A DNA stretch of 29,823 bases from Peptoniphilus sp034090345 (GTDB taxonomy: Bacteria; Bacillota; Clostridia; Tissierellales; Peptoniphilaceae): positions 1 through 29,823 of the forward strand of contig NZ_JAXDSS010000011.1 in assembly GCF_034090345.1 (NCBI RefSeq), written 5' to 3'. The notes below the pieces were generated by a model. It did no database searches. It saw only the letters and a program-made list of their open reading frames with translations, and was not told the DNA's origin. Numbering within the stretch: position 1 is the stretch's first letter; each line of letters begins with the position of its first letter. This document shows positions 1 to 5,922 of this stretch, one piece after another. A program made the translations under genes and the position numbers.

Positions 1-96
1 TACTATAAAAATTGATATAAATTGTAGTAAAAACAATGATTATTTTGAAATATACGGTAATGGGTTACATGCAAAAGGTAACATAATTTTATTTAG

Positions 97-125
97 TTGA
101 TTAATAGGGTTAAAAATGATATACT
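97..125 (+). promoter_or_regulatory. Probable promoter of the cold-shock gene
   Basis: TTGATT at 97-102 and TATACT at 120-125 are separated by 17 bp, a good sigma-A type promoter. Transcription would begin near 132 and leave an untranslated leader of about 100 bases before the start at 231. Long leaders are common on cold-shock mRNAs, where they control translation by temperature; that role here is inferred. The 1-96 stretch shows only AT-rich DNA and a short inverted repeat (GGTTAC/GGTAAC) near 63-82. Confidence 0.55.
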
Positions 126-230
126 TGTTCAAGTAATACAACTTTATGAATTTGAAAATGATTGAATCTTTTAGAGTAAGCCTCAAAGTCTATACATTTA
201 CAAATGATTAGAGTAATAAGGAGGTAAATT

Positions 231-428
231 TTGAAAGGTACAGTAAAATGGTTTAACGGTGAAAAAGGGTTTGGATTTATAACAGGAGAAGACGGAAAAG
301 ATGCATTCTGTCATTTCTCACAAATTCAAAAAGAAGGTTTCAAAACTTTAAATGAAGGTCAAGCAGTTGAGTTTGATGTAGTTGAAAGCGAAAAAGGACC
401 TCAAGCTGAAAATGTCGTAGAATTATAA
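231..428 (+). CDS. Cold-shock protein, CspA family
   Basis: A 65-residue single cold-shock domain, the usual length of the family. It binds single-stranded RNA/DNA and acts as an RNA chaperone in the cytoplasm. RNP1 is visible as KGFGFI (residues 12-17). RNP2 is DAFCHF (about 24-29), where most family members have DVFVHF, so it carries an unusual cysteine. The start is TTG at 231, chosen because AAGGAGG ends 6 bases upstream. The gene is monocistronic: own promoter at 97-125 and a terminator directly after the stop. It belongs to the host chromosome, not to the phage. Family assignment is secure; a specific csp name is not. Confidence 0.95.
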   Translation: MKGTVKWFNGEKGFGFITGEDGKDAFCHFSQIQKEGFKTLNEGQAVEFDVVESEKGPQAENVVEL

Positions 429-434
429 ATTATT

Positions 435-458
435 GAGCAGCCTAGGCTGCTCTTTTTT
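435..458 (+). terminator. Rho-independent terminator after the cold-shock gene
   Basis: Perfect inverted repeat GAGCAGC-CTAG-GCTGCTC (435-452) followed by six T (453-458). It ends just before the ribosome site of the next gene, so part of the isomerase mRNA may come from read-through. Confidence 0.93.
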
Positions 459-474
459 ATGAGGAGGAAAGTTT

Positions 475-1218
475 ATGGAAAAACATGTAATTGCAAAAAT
501 TGATGGTGAAGAAATTACTACAGCTCATTATGAAAATTTTTTAAGACAATTAAATCCACAGTTAAGAGAGTATTATAATAAAAAAGGATTTTCAAAGGAA
601 ATCTTAGATGAATTAATTAGCCAACAACTTTTGGTAATAGATGCTAGAGAAAAGGGGTATGATAAAAATGAAGATTTTATTGAAGTTTTAAAAGCTACAG
701 AAGATTCATTGCTAATGACATATGCTCTTGGAAAAACTTTAGAAAATATTGAAGTAAGTGAAGATGAAATAAAGAAGTACTATGAAGAAAATAAAGAACG
801 CTTTAAACAAGGACCTACTGTTAGCGCCTCTCACATCTTAGTGGAAACAGAAGAAGAGGCAAATAATATTTTTAAAAAAGTAAATGCAGATAATTTTGCT
901 GAGATAGCTAAAGAAAAATCAAGTTGTCCTTCAAGTGCCAATGGCGGAAACTTAGGTGAATTTTCACAAGGTCGAATGGTTCCTGAGTTTGATGAAAAAG
1001 TATTTTCAATGAATGTAGGAGAAATTTCTGAACCTGTTAAAACTCAATTTGGATATCATATTATTAAATTAGATGATAAACATGAAGAACTTGATTTTGA
1101 TAAAATTAAGGGAAGTGTAGAATCGGAACTTAAGGGAAGAAAAGAACAAGAAACTTATGTGAGTAAAATTAAAGAACTTTCAGAAAAACATAAAGTTGAA
1201 GTTATAAATATTCAATAA
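475..1218 (+). CDS. Parvulin-type peptidylprolyl isomerase, cytoplasmic
   Basis: A 247-residue protein with an N-terminal SurA/PrsA-like helical chaperone region (about 1-110) and one parvulin rotamase domain (about 116-200). Visible parvulin features are SASHILV near residue 117, the GGNLGEF segment near 157, and FGYHIIKL near 192. The domain catalyses cis-trans isomerisation of prolyl bonds. Secreted PrsA foldases carry a signal peptide and lipobox; this one starts MEKHVIAKIDG with no hydrophobic segment, so it should act in the cytoplasm. GAGGAGG lies 7 bases before the ATG. It is the last host gene before the phage, and its coding sequence and terminator appear uninterrupted by integration. 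Confidence 0.92.
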   Translation: MEKHVIAKIDGEEITTAHYENFLRQLNPQLREYYNKKGFSKEILDELISQQLLVIDAREKGYDKNEDFIEVLKATEDSLLMTYALGKTLENIEVSEDEIKKYYEENKERFKQGPTVSASHILVETEEEANNIFKKVNADNFAEIAKEKSSCPSSANGGNLGEFSQGRMVPEFDEKVFSMNVGEISEPVKTQFGYHIIKLDDKHEELDFDKIKGSVESELKGRKEQETYVSKIKELSEKHKVEVINIQ

Positions 1219-1222
1219 TCCT

Positions 1223-1260
1223 AAAAAATGCTTAGAATATGTTGAAATCAAGCGTTTTTT
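1223..1260. terminator. Bidirectional terminator between isomerase and integrase
   Basis: Arms 1223-1233 (AAAAAATGCTT) and 1250-1260 (AAGCGTTTTTT) pair over 11 bp with one G-T wobble, around a 16-base loop. The T run on one strand and the A run on the other allow termination in both directions, serving the isomerase (plus) and integrase (minus). The loop is longer than usual, so strength is uncertain. Confidence 0.6.
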
Positions 1261-1283
1261 AAAATCTCGTCACAAACTCGTCA
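1261..1283. repeat. Direct repeat CTCGTCA x2, candidate attL region
   Basis: CTCGTCA occurs at 1266-1272 and again at 1277-1283, 11 bp apart (about one helical turn), overlapping the integrase stop codon. Tyrosine integrases often lie beside their attachment site and use short direct repeats as arm-type or core sites. The host gene and its terminator end just before this point, so attL should be here or in the terminator. The core cannot be delimited without the other prophage end. Confidence 0.4.
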
Positions 1284-2294
1284 AAAAATCGCTCGTATCT
1301 TTTCAAAGCTTTCGCGTTCTTTGTCTTTGTTAATTTCAGCGTAGACTTTGAGTATTGTTTCAATGTTATCTCCCACAATGCTGGATACAATTGTAGGGTC
1401 TATTCCCTCGCTCAATAGATGAGTAGTATAAGTGTGTCTAAAGCAATGTGGGGAAGTGTTAAACTTAGTTAGATAGTGTCTAATGGCGGCAGGGTGGATA
1501 TCGTAAAATATTCGTCCTGCTATATCTACATCAATCTTTTTTAATCTCAAATATAAATCACTTGAAATTGGAACTACTCTATTTGATTTGTTTGTTTTTA
1601 ATTTTCCAAAAACCTTATCTACATATAACCACTGCTTATTTATATTTATGGAGTTGTCGGATAAATCAAACAATGTAATACCTAAAGCTTCGCCAAGTCT
1701 AAGTCCAGTTGAATACAAGACTTCTATAAATAATTTTTGTTTTTCTGTCATAACAGATTTTAAAATATCACTATACATTTTTTCATCTATAAACATAATC
1801 CTTTTATTCTCTTTTTTAGAAAGTGTTAGTCCGTCAAGTGGATTGAATGCTATTATATTTAGTTCTTTAATAGCAAAATTGAAGAGTGTTTTAAAATGCT
1901 TAAATGCACATTGATAGTTATTTCCTGTTTTTTTAATTTTTTCAAGAAACATTTTTTTAGCATCGTAGGGCAATATTTTTTGAATTGGAACATCATCTAA
2001 ACTTTCAAATATTTTAAATGATATATTGTAACTATGGATAGTCCCAACTCTTCTGTTTTTAAGTTTTTGATTGTCTATAAAAATTTCTTTTAACTCTTTA
2101 AGCGTAATATCGCTATCGATTATATTTTTCCTCTCTAAATCTAAAACTTCAAAAGTTGCTTTTTTTATCCATTCTTTAGCTTCTTTTTTAGTGTTAAATC
2201 CGCCTTTGCTTTTTTGTTTCCATTTATCGCCATTTTTGTAAGAAATTATAGCTTGGAACTTGCCATTTTCTCTTTCTCTTATAAAAGAATTCAT
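1281..2294 (-). CDS. int: Phage integrase, tyrosine recombinase
   Basis: A 337-residue site-specific recombinase that inserts and excises the phage genome. The N-terminus (about 1-50) looks like the AP2-like arm-binding domain of Tn916/phage integrases, followed by a SAM-like core-binding domain (about 62-155) and the catalytic domain (about 165-330). Catalytic residues visible are R199 in TGLRLGEAL, probable K233, H283-x-x-R286 in HCFRHTYT, and nucleophile Y318 in KVYAEI. The usual second His/Trp of the active site is aspartate (D309, in VGDN), an uncommon substitution. The ATG at 2294 has AAGGAGG just upstream. It lies at the prophage edge, with its stop inside the candidate att region. Confidence 0.96.
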   Translation of the reverse strand: MNSFIRERENGKFQAIISYKNGDKWKQKSKGGFNTKKEAKEWIKKATFEVLDLERKNIIDSDITLKELKEIFIDNQKLKNRRVGTIHSYNISFKIFESLDDVPIQKILPYDAKKMFLEKIKKTGNNYQCAFKHFKTLFNFAIKELNIIAFNPLDGLTLSKKENKRIMFIDEKMYSDILKSVMTEKQKLFIEVLYSTGLRLGEALGITLFDLSDNSININKQWLYVDKVFGKLKTNKSNRVVPISSDLYLRLKKIDVDIAGRIFYDIHPAAIRHYLTKFNTSPHCFRHTYTTHLLSEGIDPTIVSSIVGDNIETILKVYAEINKDKERESFEKIRAIF

Positions 2295-2310
2295 AAAAGA
2301 ACCTCCTTAA

Positions 2311-2339
2311 TTTACTATAAGCAGGTTACGTGATATAAT
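2311..2339 (+). promoter_or_regulatory. Plus-strand promoter antisense to the integrase leader
   Basis: TTTACT (2311-2316) and a perfect TATAAT (2334-2339) are 17 bp apart. The promoter points away from integrase into a non-coding region and lies within a long inverted repeat. It would start a very short RNA ending at the terminator near 2410. No experimental support is available from sequence alone. Confidence 0.5.
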
Positions 2340-2370
2340 ATGTGTGCAATGTGGTTATATCATGTAACCT
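2323..2370. repeat. Long inverted repeat between integrase and the OB-fold gene
   Basis: Arms 2323-2338 and 2355-2370 are 16 bp with one mismatch (G-T if folded as RNA), separated by 16 bp. The left arm starts AGGTTACGTGAT and the right arm ends ATCATGTAACCT. The left arm contains the -10 box of the plus-strand promoter, so the dyad could be an operator, an integrase/excisionase accessory site, or an RNA hairpin. The sequence cannot separate these. Confidence 0.65.
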
Positions 2371-2410
2371 TATCCCTTGTTCTGTTGCAGCAGAATGGGG
2401 GATATTTTTT
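2346..2410 (+). ncRNA. Candidate short RNA ending in a terminator hairpin
   Basis: Downstream of the promoter at 2311-2339 comes a 13-bp stem (2372-2384 with 2391-2403, loop TTGCAG) followed by six T (2405-2410). Three of the pairs are G-U wobbles when read as plus-strand RNA and become A-C mismatches on the minus strand, so the hairpin is built for the plus strand. No open frame of useful length exists here. Start position is inferred from the -10 box. It could also be only a terminator that shields the region from plus-strand read-through. Confidence 0.45.
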
Positions 2411-2427
2411 ATTATTTTGGCTTTAGA

Positions 2428-2916
2428 TTATTGTGCTATTAATTCAGCAACATCTAAGCTATATCCAAGCACTTCTCCAACTTGTGTAACTTTACCTTTT
2501 ACTGTAACATTTTGATTATTTGATAGTTCAGCAACGATATTACGTTGGTCGTCATTTTTCAAATAACAAGTTATTCCAATTATGGCAAATTCGTCGTTAG
2601 GGTCTGCAATAGAAATATATTGCCCAGAGCTATCAATAACTATAACTTTTCCACTTATTTCAACATATTGGTCTTTATAAGTTTTTTCAGCTTTTAAAGC
2701 ATTGTTTTTTAAGTCAGCATTCATTTGACTAATAGCCACAGGGTTATAACTTATTTCTGCATTATTGGCTGTATTAGTGTTATCTCCTTTAGGCATTAAA
2801 AAAGACACAACAACTATTATTATAGCTATTAAAATAAACCACCATTTTTTATAAAACGGTTTCTTTTCCTTAACTTGATATGTTTTGCCATCTTCGCCTA
2901 CAAATGTTTTTTTCAT
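2428..2916 (-). CDS. Membrane-anchored OB-fold (tRNA_anti-like) protein
   Basis: A 162-residue protein. Residues 1-21 are charged and cytoplasmic, about 22-42 form one hydrophobic membrane segment (WWFILIAIIIVVVSFLM), then a low-complexity linker and an OB-fold-like domain from about 57. The segment KTYKDQYVEISGKV and the later VTVKGKV are typical of the tRNA_anti-like/OB-fold putative lipoprotein family, whose function is unknown. There is no lipobox cysteine, so the anchor is a signal-anchor helix with the OB-fold outside. AGGAGG precedes the ATG. It is the gene between immA and integrase, a place where temperate phages often carry lysogenic-conversion or superinfection-exclusion genes; that role is inference. 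Confidence 0.8.
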   Translation of the reverse strand: MKKTFVGEDGKTYQVKEKKPFYKKWWFILIAIIIVVVSFLMPKGDNTNTANNAEISYNPVAISQMNADLKNNALKAEKTYKDQYVEISGKVIVIDSSGQYISIADPNDEFAIIGITCYLKNDDQRNIVAELSNNQNVTVKGKVTQVGEVLGYSLDVAELIAQ

Positions 2917-2962
2917 AATAAACCTCCTAAAATTTATTTAAAGAACTTTAGTTCTTTTAAAC

Positions 2963-3481
2963 CTAAAAATTTTTAATGGCTTTAAACCATTTTTTATCTT
3001 GATTGAGTTTTGCAAGCCTAACTTTTACCATTGCTTTACTGAGACCAAATGTTTTTGAAATTTCATCAATCCCATGGTGTTTTATATTATCTATATACTC
3101 GATAGGTAAGAGCACGTTATGTGCAAATATGTTTGCTTGTTGCTCCCATATACCAGTGTATTTACTACTATATTTTAAAAGCCTAGGCTCGACTGTAGAG
3201 TGATGATTTAAGTATATGTGACCTATCTCATGACTTATAGTAAACCTTTGCCTTGTGGGCGGCTTATCTGTGTTATAAAAGATATTATATTCTCCGTCAT
3301 CTATATAACAAAAACCATCTTCTGATATCTCACAAATTTCTTTTTCATAGTTATGATAGGGAATTAAATTCCAATTTTGATTTTTACAAAACTTATCAAG
3401 AGAAGTGAAAAAGAAATCTGGATATTCTGTTTGAAACTCAATAATCTTTTTGTATAGAAATTCTGGGTGAGTCCAATTCAT
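2963..3481 (-). CDS. ImmA/IrrE-family metallopeptidase
   Basis: A 172-residue zinc peptidase. The metal site is H84-E85-x-x-H88 (SHEIGHIYLN) with a distal glutamate in WEQQANIFA (about E113), the pattern of the ImmA/IrrE domain. ImmA-type enzymes cleave or inactivate the phage repressor to trigger induction of the element, so the likely target is the XRE repressor encoded at 4516-4845. The C-terminus (about 135-172) resembles a short helix-turn-helix tail. The ATG at 3481 has AGGAG 7 bases upstream. That ribosome site directly abuts the T run of the terminator of the small RNA, so expression probably depends on read-through or regulated antitermination. Confidence 0.92.
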   Translation of the reverse strand: MNWTHPEFLYKKIIEFQTEYPDFFFTSLDKFCKNQNWNLIPYHNYEKEICEISEDGFCYIDDGEYNIFYNTDKPPTRQRFTISHEIGHIYLNHHSTVEPRLLKYSSKYTGIWEQQANIFAHNVLLPIEYIDNIKHHGIDEISKTFGLSKAMVKVRLAKLNQDKKWFKAIKNF

Positions 3482-3491
3482 TTATATCTCC

Positions 3492-3530
3492 TAAAAAAAA
3501 ATAGAGCACTTGAATTTTCAAGCACTCTAT
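3492..3530 (-). terminator. Strong terminator at the end of the small RNA, in the immA leader
   Basis: On the minus strand 3530-3517 pairs with 3514-3501 over 14 bp, including one U-G and one G-U pair, followed by 8-9 U. The wobble pairs become A-C mismatches on the plus strand, showing selection for the minus-strand hairpin. The U run ends one base or so before the immA ribosome site. Confidence 0.85.
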
Positions 3531-3596
3531 TATGCGTCTTAAACGCAAAATCTTATCGGCTGTGTTTCCACAACTATGTTCCTAAAGAACTAATAT
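3493..3596 (-). ncRNA. Structured small RNA between PemK-like gene and immA
   Basis: A consensus promoter (3603-3631) should start an RNA of about 100 bases near 3596. It contains, in order: a short GUUC/GAAC hairpin; a 6-bp stem GUUGUG-GAAA-CACAGC closed by a GNRA tetraloop; a 5-bp stem UGCGU/ACGCA; and a 14-bp terminator with a U run. The GNRA stem and the terminator need G-U pairs that exist only on this strand. There is no convincing open reading frame. It may act in trans, or be a leader controlling immA and the OB-fold gene by attenuation. A conserved RNA family associated with pemK genes in Firmicutes phages has been described, as far as I recall; whether this belongs to it needs a covariance search. 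Confidence 0.75.
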
Positions 3597-3602
3597 GTTT
3601 AT

Positions 3603-3631
3603 ATTATATACGAGTGCTGCTTATTTGTCAA
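3603..3631 (-). promoter_or_regulatory. Consensus promoter of the small RNA
   Basis: On the minus strand TTGACA (3631-3626) and TATAAT (3608-3603) are separated by exactly 17 bp: all twelve consensus bases are present. The -35 box overlaps the last codons of the PemK-like gene. This is the best sigma-A promoter in the window and is not the repressor promoter, so the RNA and immA can be transcribed independently of the repressor. Confidence 0.85.
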
Positions 3632-4511
3632 AAACAAATAGATTTTTTATTTTGTTATTAATTAAATCTAAGTATTGTTTATTTAAGATAACATCAAGTA
3701 GTGTATCATTTTTCCTAGTAGGATTTATTATCCTTGACTTACTTATTGTAGTTATTTGATGCACATCTGCGATTGTATTTTTATTCAATTTCTTTGCTTT
3801 GAGCAAACTTTTAGTTAAATAATTAATTCGTTTTTCTAATTCTTGTGTATCTTGTTCGATAAAATCTAAAAGTTCAGTTTGGACCTTAAAAAACTCATCA
3901 TGATTTTTATCTAAATAGTGTTTTTCTAATAGATTTACAAAGTCTAAAAGCTCTACATTTGAATCAGCTTCATTTTTTAGATTTTCAAATACGCTAATAT
4001 CTAAATCTTCAGAGTATTTGTTTGCTATATAGATAACCGCCAAAGCAAATGTTTTATTTTTTTGAACTTTATCTGATACATGATTCAAAGTCTTGTTTAT
4101 TTGATTGGCAATCGACCATTGTAAAGAGTCATCAAGTAAAACTTGTAAATTTTCATTTATTTTATTTCTGTAAGTCCTAAGAGGGACTACGGTAAGAGTG
4201 GAAGATTTTAATGAATCATTTTTAGAAACCACTATACAATAATGATTTCCACCAAGTTCATGACCTACTCTATATCCAAAGTTTACAAAAAGAATTTGTC
4301 CTCTTTTATACTTGAAATAACTTTTTTGACATTTAAAACTATCTTCACTTCTCAAAAATTTTTCATAATCTTTTAACCAATAAGATAGCAAGACAGAATT
4401 TTTATATTTACTATCTGTCCAATCTTTTAACAAAATATCTATTTTAGATATTTGCTTATCTCTAAAACATAAAAACTGGCTTTTATTTTCAACTTTTTTA
4501 TAATCTACCAT
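3621..4511 (-). CDS. Long PemK/MazF-like toxin-family protein with helical insertion
   Basis: A 296-residue protein. Residues about 68-113 match the N-terminal half of the PemK/MazF barrel: KRGQILFVNFG, then GHELGG and LTVVPL. The C-terminal half appears at about 247-295 (IADVHQITTISKSRI and a final helix). Between them is an insertion of about 130 mainly helical, charged residues. An N-terminal extension of about 65 residues precedes the fold. PemK/MazF proteins are mRNA-cleaving toxins; here the usual GGxRP arginine is replaced (GGNHY), so nuclease activity is uncertain. The start is ATG 4 bases after the repressor stop, so the two are co-transcribed. No separate small antitoxin gene is adjacent; the repressor or the small RNA could play that role, which is speculation. 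Confidence 0.8.
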   Translation of the reverse strand: MVDYKKVENKSQFLCFRDKQISKIDILLKDWTDSKYKNSVLLSYWLKDYEKFLRSEDSFKCQKSYFKYKRGQILFVNFGYRVGHELGGNHYCIVVSKNDSLKSSTLTVVPLRTYRNKINENLQVLLDDSLQWSIANQINKTLNHVSDKVQKNKTFALAVIYIANKYSEDLDISVFENLKNEADSNVELLDFVNLLEKHYLDKNHDEFFKVQTELLDFIEQDTQELEKRINYLTKSLLKAKKLNKNTIADVHQITTISKSRIINPTRKNDTLLDVILNKQYLDLINNKIKNLFVFDK

Positions 4512-4515
4512 GTTC

Positions 4516-4845
4516 TTACCTTTTTCCCTCTTTAAATTGTTGTATCATTGAACGAAGTAGATCTATTTGTACGTCTGATAAATCGCCTGCTTCTCTTGCA
4601 AGTATTTTAACTTTTTCTTTTTCTTCTTGAGGTGGTTCTGGCAGGTCTTCCCAGCCCATTATAACATTAGGAGATATATCAAGAGCATTGGCTAAAAGAA
4701 TTATACCTTTATGTTTCATATTAGAAATTTCGCCAGATTCCCATCTAGAAATAGTGGCTTCACTAACACCAACTTTTTCAGCAAGCTCTTTCATAGTTAA
4801 TCCTTTTTCAATTCTTTTATTCTTGATTATATCTTTTATGTCCAT
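4516..4845 (-). CDS. XRE-family (CI-like) phage repressor
   Basis: A 109-residue repressor that holds the phage in lysogeny. The helix-turn-helix is at about residues 14-40 (LTMKELAEKVGVSEATISRW). The C-terminal tail is short and has no LexA-type peptidase, as expected where induction is by a partner ImmA peptidase. I place the start at the ATG at 4845: GAGGTG lies 6 bases upstream of it. An in-frame GTG at 4854 lies inside that ribosome site and is less likely. The gene heads the minus-strand lysogeny operon, with the PemK-like gene 4 bases downstream, and faces the Cro-like gene across the operator region. Confidence 0.93.
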   Translation of the reverse strand: MDIKDIIKNKRIEKGLTMKELAEKVGVSEATISRWESGEISNMKHKGIILLANALDISPNVIMGWEDLPEPPQEEKEKVKILAREAGDLSDVQIDLLRSMIQQFKEGKR

Positions 4846-4871
4846 ACATTTCACCTCTTTGAAGTAACTTA

Positions 4872-4900
4872 ATTATATTATTGTTATTGCGTTTTTGCAA
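4872..4900 (-). promoter_or_regulatory. Repressor promoter
   Basis: Minus strand TTGCAA (4900-4895) and TATAAT (4877-4872), spacing 17 bp. The -35 box lies inside the operator at 4886-4901, so the repressor probably controls its own synthesis. Confidence 0.65.
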
Positions 4901-4988
4901 GTAGTTTATGAAAAATAAATAAAAAACTTGCATAAATGTATTGACAATGAAAAATCATAATGCTAATATCTACTTACACAAACGCAAG
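4886..4988. promoter_or_regulatory. Operator cluster of the lysis-lysogeny switch
   Basis: Three related dyads resemble the perfect copy CTTGCATAAACGCAAG at 5213. They lie at 4886-4901 (14 of 16 matches, inverted), 4928-4943 (12 of 16) and 4973-4988 (14 of 16). The first overlaps the repressor -35 box, the second touches the -35 box of the early promoter, and the third sits just downstream of its -10 box. This arrangement is that of CI/Cro-type control. Which protein binds is inferred from position. Confidence 0.7.
4941..4969 (+). promoter_or_regulatory. Early (lytic) promoter
   Basis: TTGACA (4941-4946) and TAATAT (4964-4969) with 17-bp spacing. It drives the Cro-like gene and the early operon and is flanked on both sides by operator copies. 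Confidence 0.75.
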
Positions 4989-5005
4989 ATAGAGGGGGTG
5001 TAATT

Positions 5006-5221
5006 TTGATTAATAAAGCAAAATTAATTTATTATTGTTCAATAAAACAAAAGTCAATAAGAGAACTTTCAACAGATTTAGGGATTAATGAAGCTACTTT
5101 TTATCGCAAGATAAGGGGCGATAGTGACTTTTATAGGCATGAAATTATAAAGATAAAAGAGTTATTAGGATTATCGATAGATGAAACGAATGAAATTTTT
5201 TTTGATTCAAAACTTGCATAA
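5006..5221 (+). CDS. Cro-like helix-turn-helix regulator
   Basis: A 71-residue DNA-binding protein with a helix-turn-helix at about residues 18-40 (IRELSTDLGINEATFYRKI). Similar short proteins follow the divergent switch in many Firmicutes phages and act as Cro or early regulators. The start is TTG at 5006, chosen because AGGGGGTG lies 5 bases upstream and no ATG is available. It is the first gene of the early operon, transcribed opposite to the repressor. Its stop codon lies within the best-conserved operator copy (5213-5228). Confidence 0.85.
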   Translation: MINKAKLIYYCSIKQKSIRELSTDLGINEATFYRKIRGDSDFYRHEIIKIKELLGLSIDETNEIFFDSKLA

Positions 5222-5228
5222 ACGCAAG
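5213..5228. promoter_or_regulatory. Distal operator copy overlapping the Cro-like stop
   Basis: CTTGCATAAACGCAAG, a dyad with half-sites CTTGC/GCAAG and a 6-bp centre. It is the cleanest copy and lies about 240 bp from the main cluster, a distance suited to repressor looping or a transcription roadblock. Confidence 0.65.
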
Positions 5229-5303
5229 TAAAGAAACACAAGTCAAAATTTAAAGGAGAAAAAGGAATAATCGAATAACAAAAAATTTAAAGGAGAAGTA
5301 AAA

Positions 5304-5489
5304 ATGAAAGACGATAAATTAATAATTAAAATACAAAAAAACTATGCACCATGTAACTCAGTAATAAGAGTTAATCCAGAGATAGCTGCGAAAATAAAAG
5401 CTGTTTCGAGTGAAGTTAACAAAGAATATGCGACAGTAACGTGCGAATTATTAGAATTTGCACTTAGTAGAGTTGAAATAATCGAATAA
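5304..5489 (+). CDS. Small ribbon-helix-helix-like protein
   Basis: A 61-residue protein. The central strand SVIRVNPEIAAKI followed by two predicted helices resembles ribbon-helix-helix DNA-binding proteins (beta-strand, helix, helix), and similar short proteins occur early in Firmicutes phages. AAAGGAG precedes the ATG by 8 bases. It stands between the Cro-like gene and a MerR-like gene. The 82 bases before it contain a near-copy of its own leader (AATTTAAAGGAGAA twice) and of its own 3' end (GAATAATCGAATAA), a probable duplication/deletion scar. Function is not known; fold assignment is tentative. Confidence 0.75.
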   Translation: MKDDKLIIKIQKNYAPCNSVIRVNPEIAAKIKAVSSEVNKEYATVTCELLEFALSRVEIIE

Positions 5490-5506
5490 AAAACGAGGTG
5501 AAAAAC

Positions 5507-5794
5507 ATGGATGAAGAACATGTTCTAACAGTTCCAGAACTCGCCAAGCGTTGGAAATGTGACGAAGATAGCATAAGACGTTATGAGCGAAAAGGAAAAA
5601 TAAAGAGAGCAGAGGATATTCCAGGTGTCAAGTATTCTATTAGCTTAATCGAGCAGATAGAAACTAAATGGGATGACCCACTAAGTCCGTTAGAGCGTAG
5701 AAGATTAGAAAAAACGATAGAAAGTAAAGATAAAACAATAGCTGAATTACAAGAGAAGCTATTAAAAATAAAAAATACAGTTTTGGAGGTGTAG
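5507..5794 (+). CDS. MerR/excisionase-like DNA-binding protein
   Basis: A 95-residue protein with an N-terminal winged helix-turn-helix (VPELAKRWKCDEDSIRRYER, residues about 9-28, then KIKRAEDIPGVKYS), followed by a C-terminal coiled coil rich in E, K and L (about 57-90). The fold is that of excisionases and MerR-like adaptors; the coiled coil suggests a dimer. The ATG at 5507 has GAGGTG 6 bases upstream; an in-frame GTG at 5498 lies within the ribosome site and is rejected. It could be the excisionase or an early regulator; position does not decide. Confidence 0.75.
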   Translation: MDEEHVLTVPELAKRWKCDEDSIRRYERKGKIKRAEDIPGVKYSISLIEQIETKWDDPLSPLERRRLEKTIESKDKTIAELQEKLLKIKNTVLEV

Positions 5795-5796
5795 AA

Positions 5797-5922
5797 ATGC
5801 AATTAGTCGATAAACGAGGAAGAAACATTATAAATTTTAGGGCGCCGTTTTGGGGGAATTTAAAAGTGATAGTTGGATTTATGGCTTTTGTGTACATCAT
5901 AGGAGTGTTGGAAAGCATATGA
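5797..5922 (+). CDS. 41-residue membrane peptide
   Basis: A short gene with a good ribosome site (TGGAGGTG, 7-8 bases before ATG). The first 20 or so residues are polar and basic; residues about 23-38 are hydrophobic (LKVIVGFMAFVYIIGVL), giving one membrane helix. Its stop overlaps the start of the next gene (ATGA). No family is recognised. Small phage membrane peptides can be anti-host or exclusion factors, but nothing here shows that. Confidence 0.65.
   Translation: MQLVDKRGRNIINFRAPFWGNLKVIVGFMAFVYIIGVLESI

Noticed and set aside
1..230. tRNA or other RNA gene at the host end
   Set aside because: No cloverleaf or known RNA structure is seen; only a promoter and the cold-shock leader.
2323..2370. 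Invertible promoter (phase switch) flanked by inverted repeats
   Set aside because: The segment between the arms is only 16 bp and the promoter boxes lie in or outside an arm, so inversion would not switch anything.
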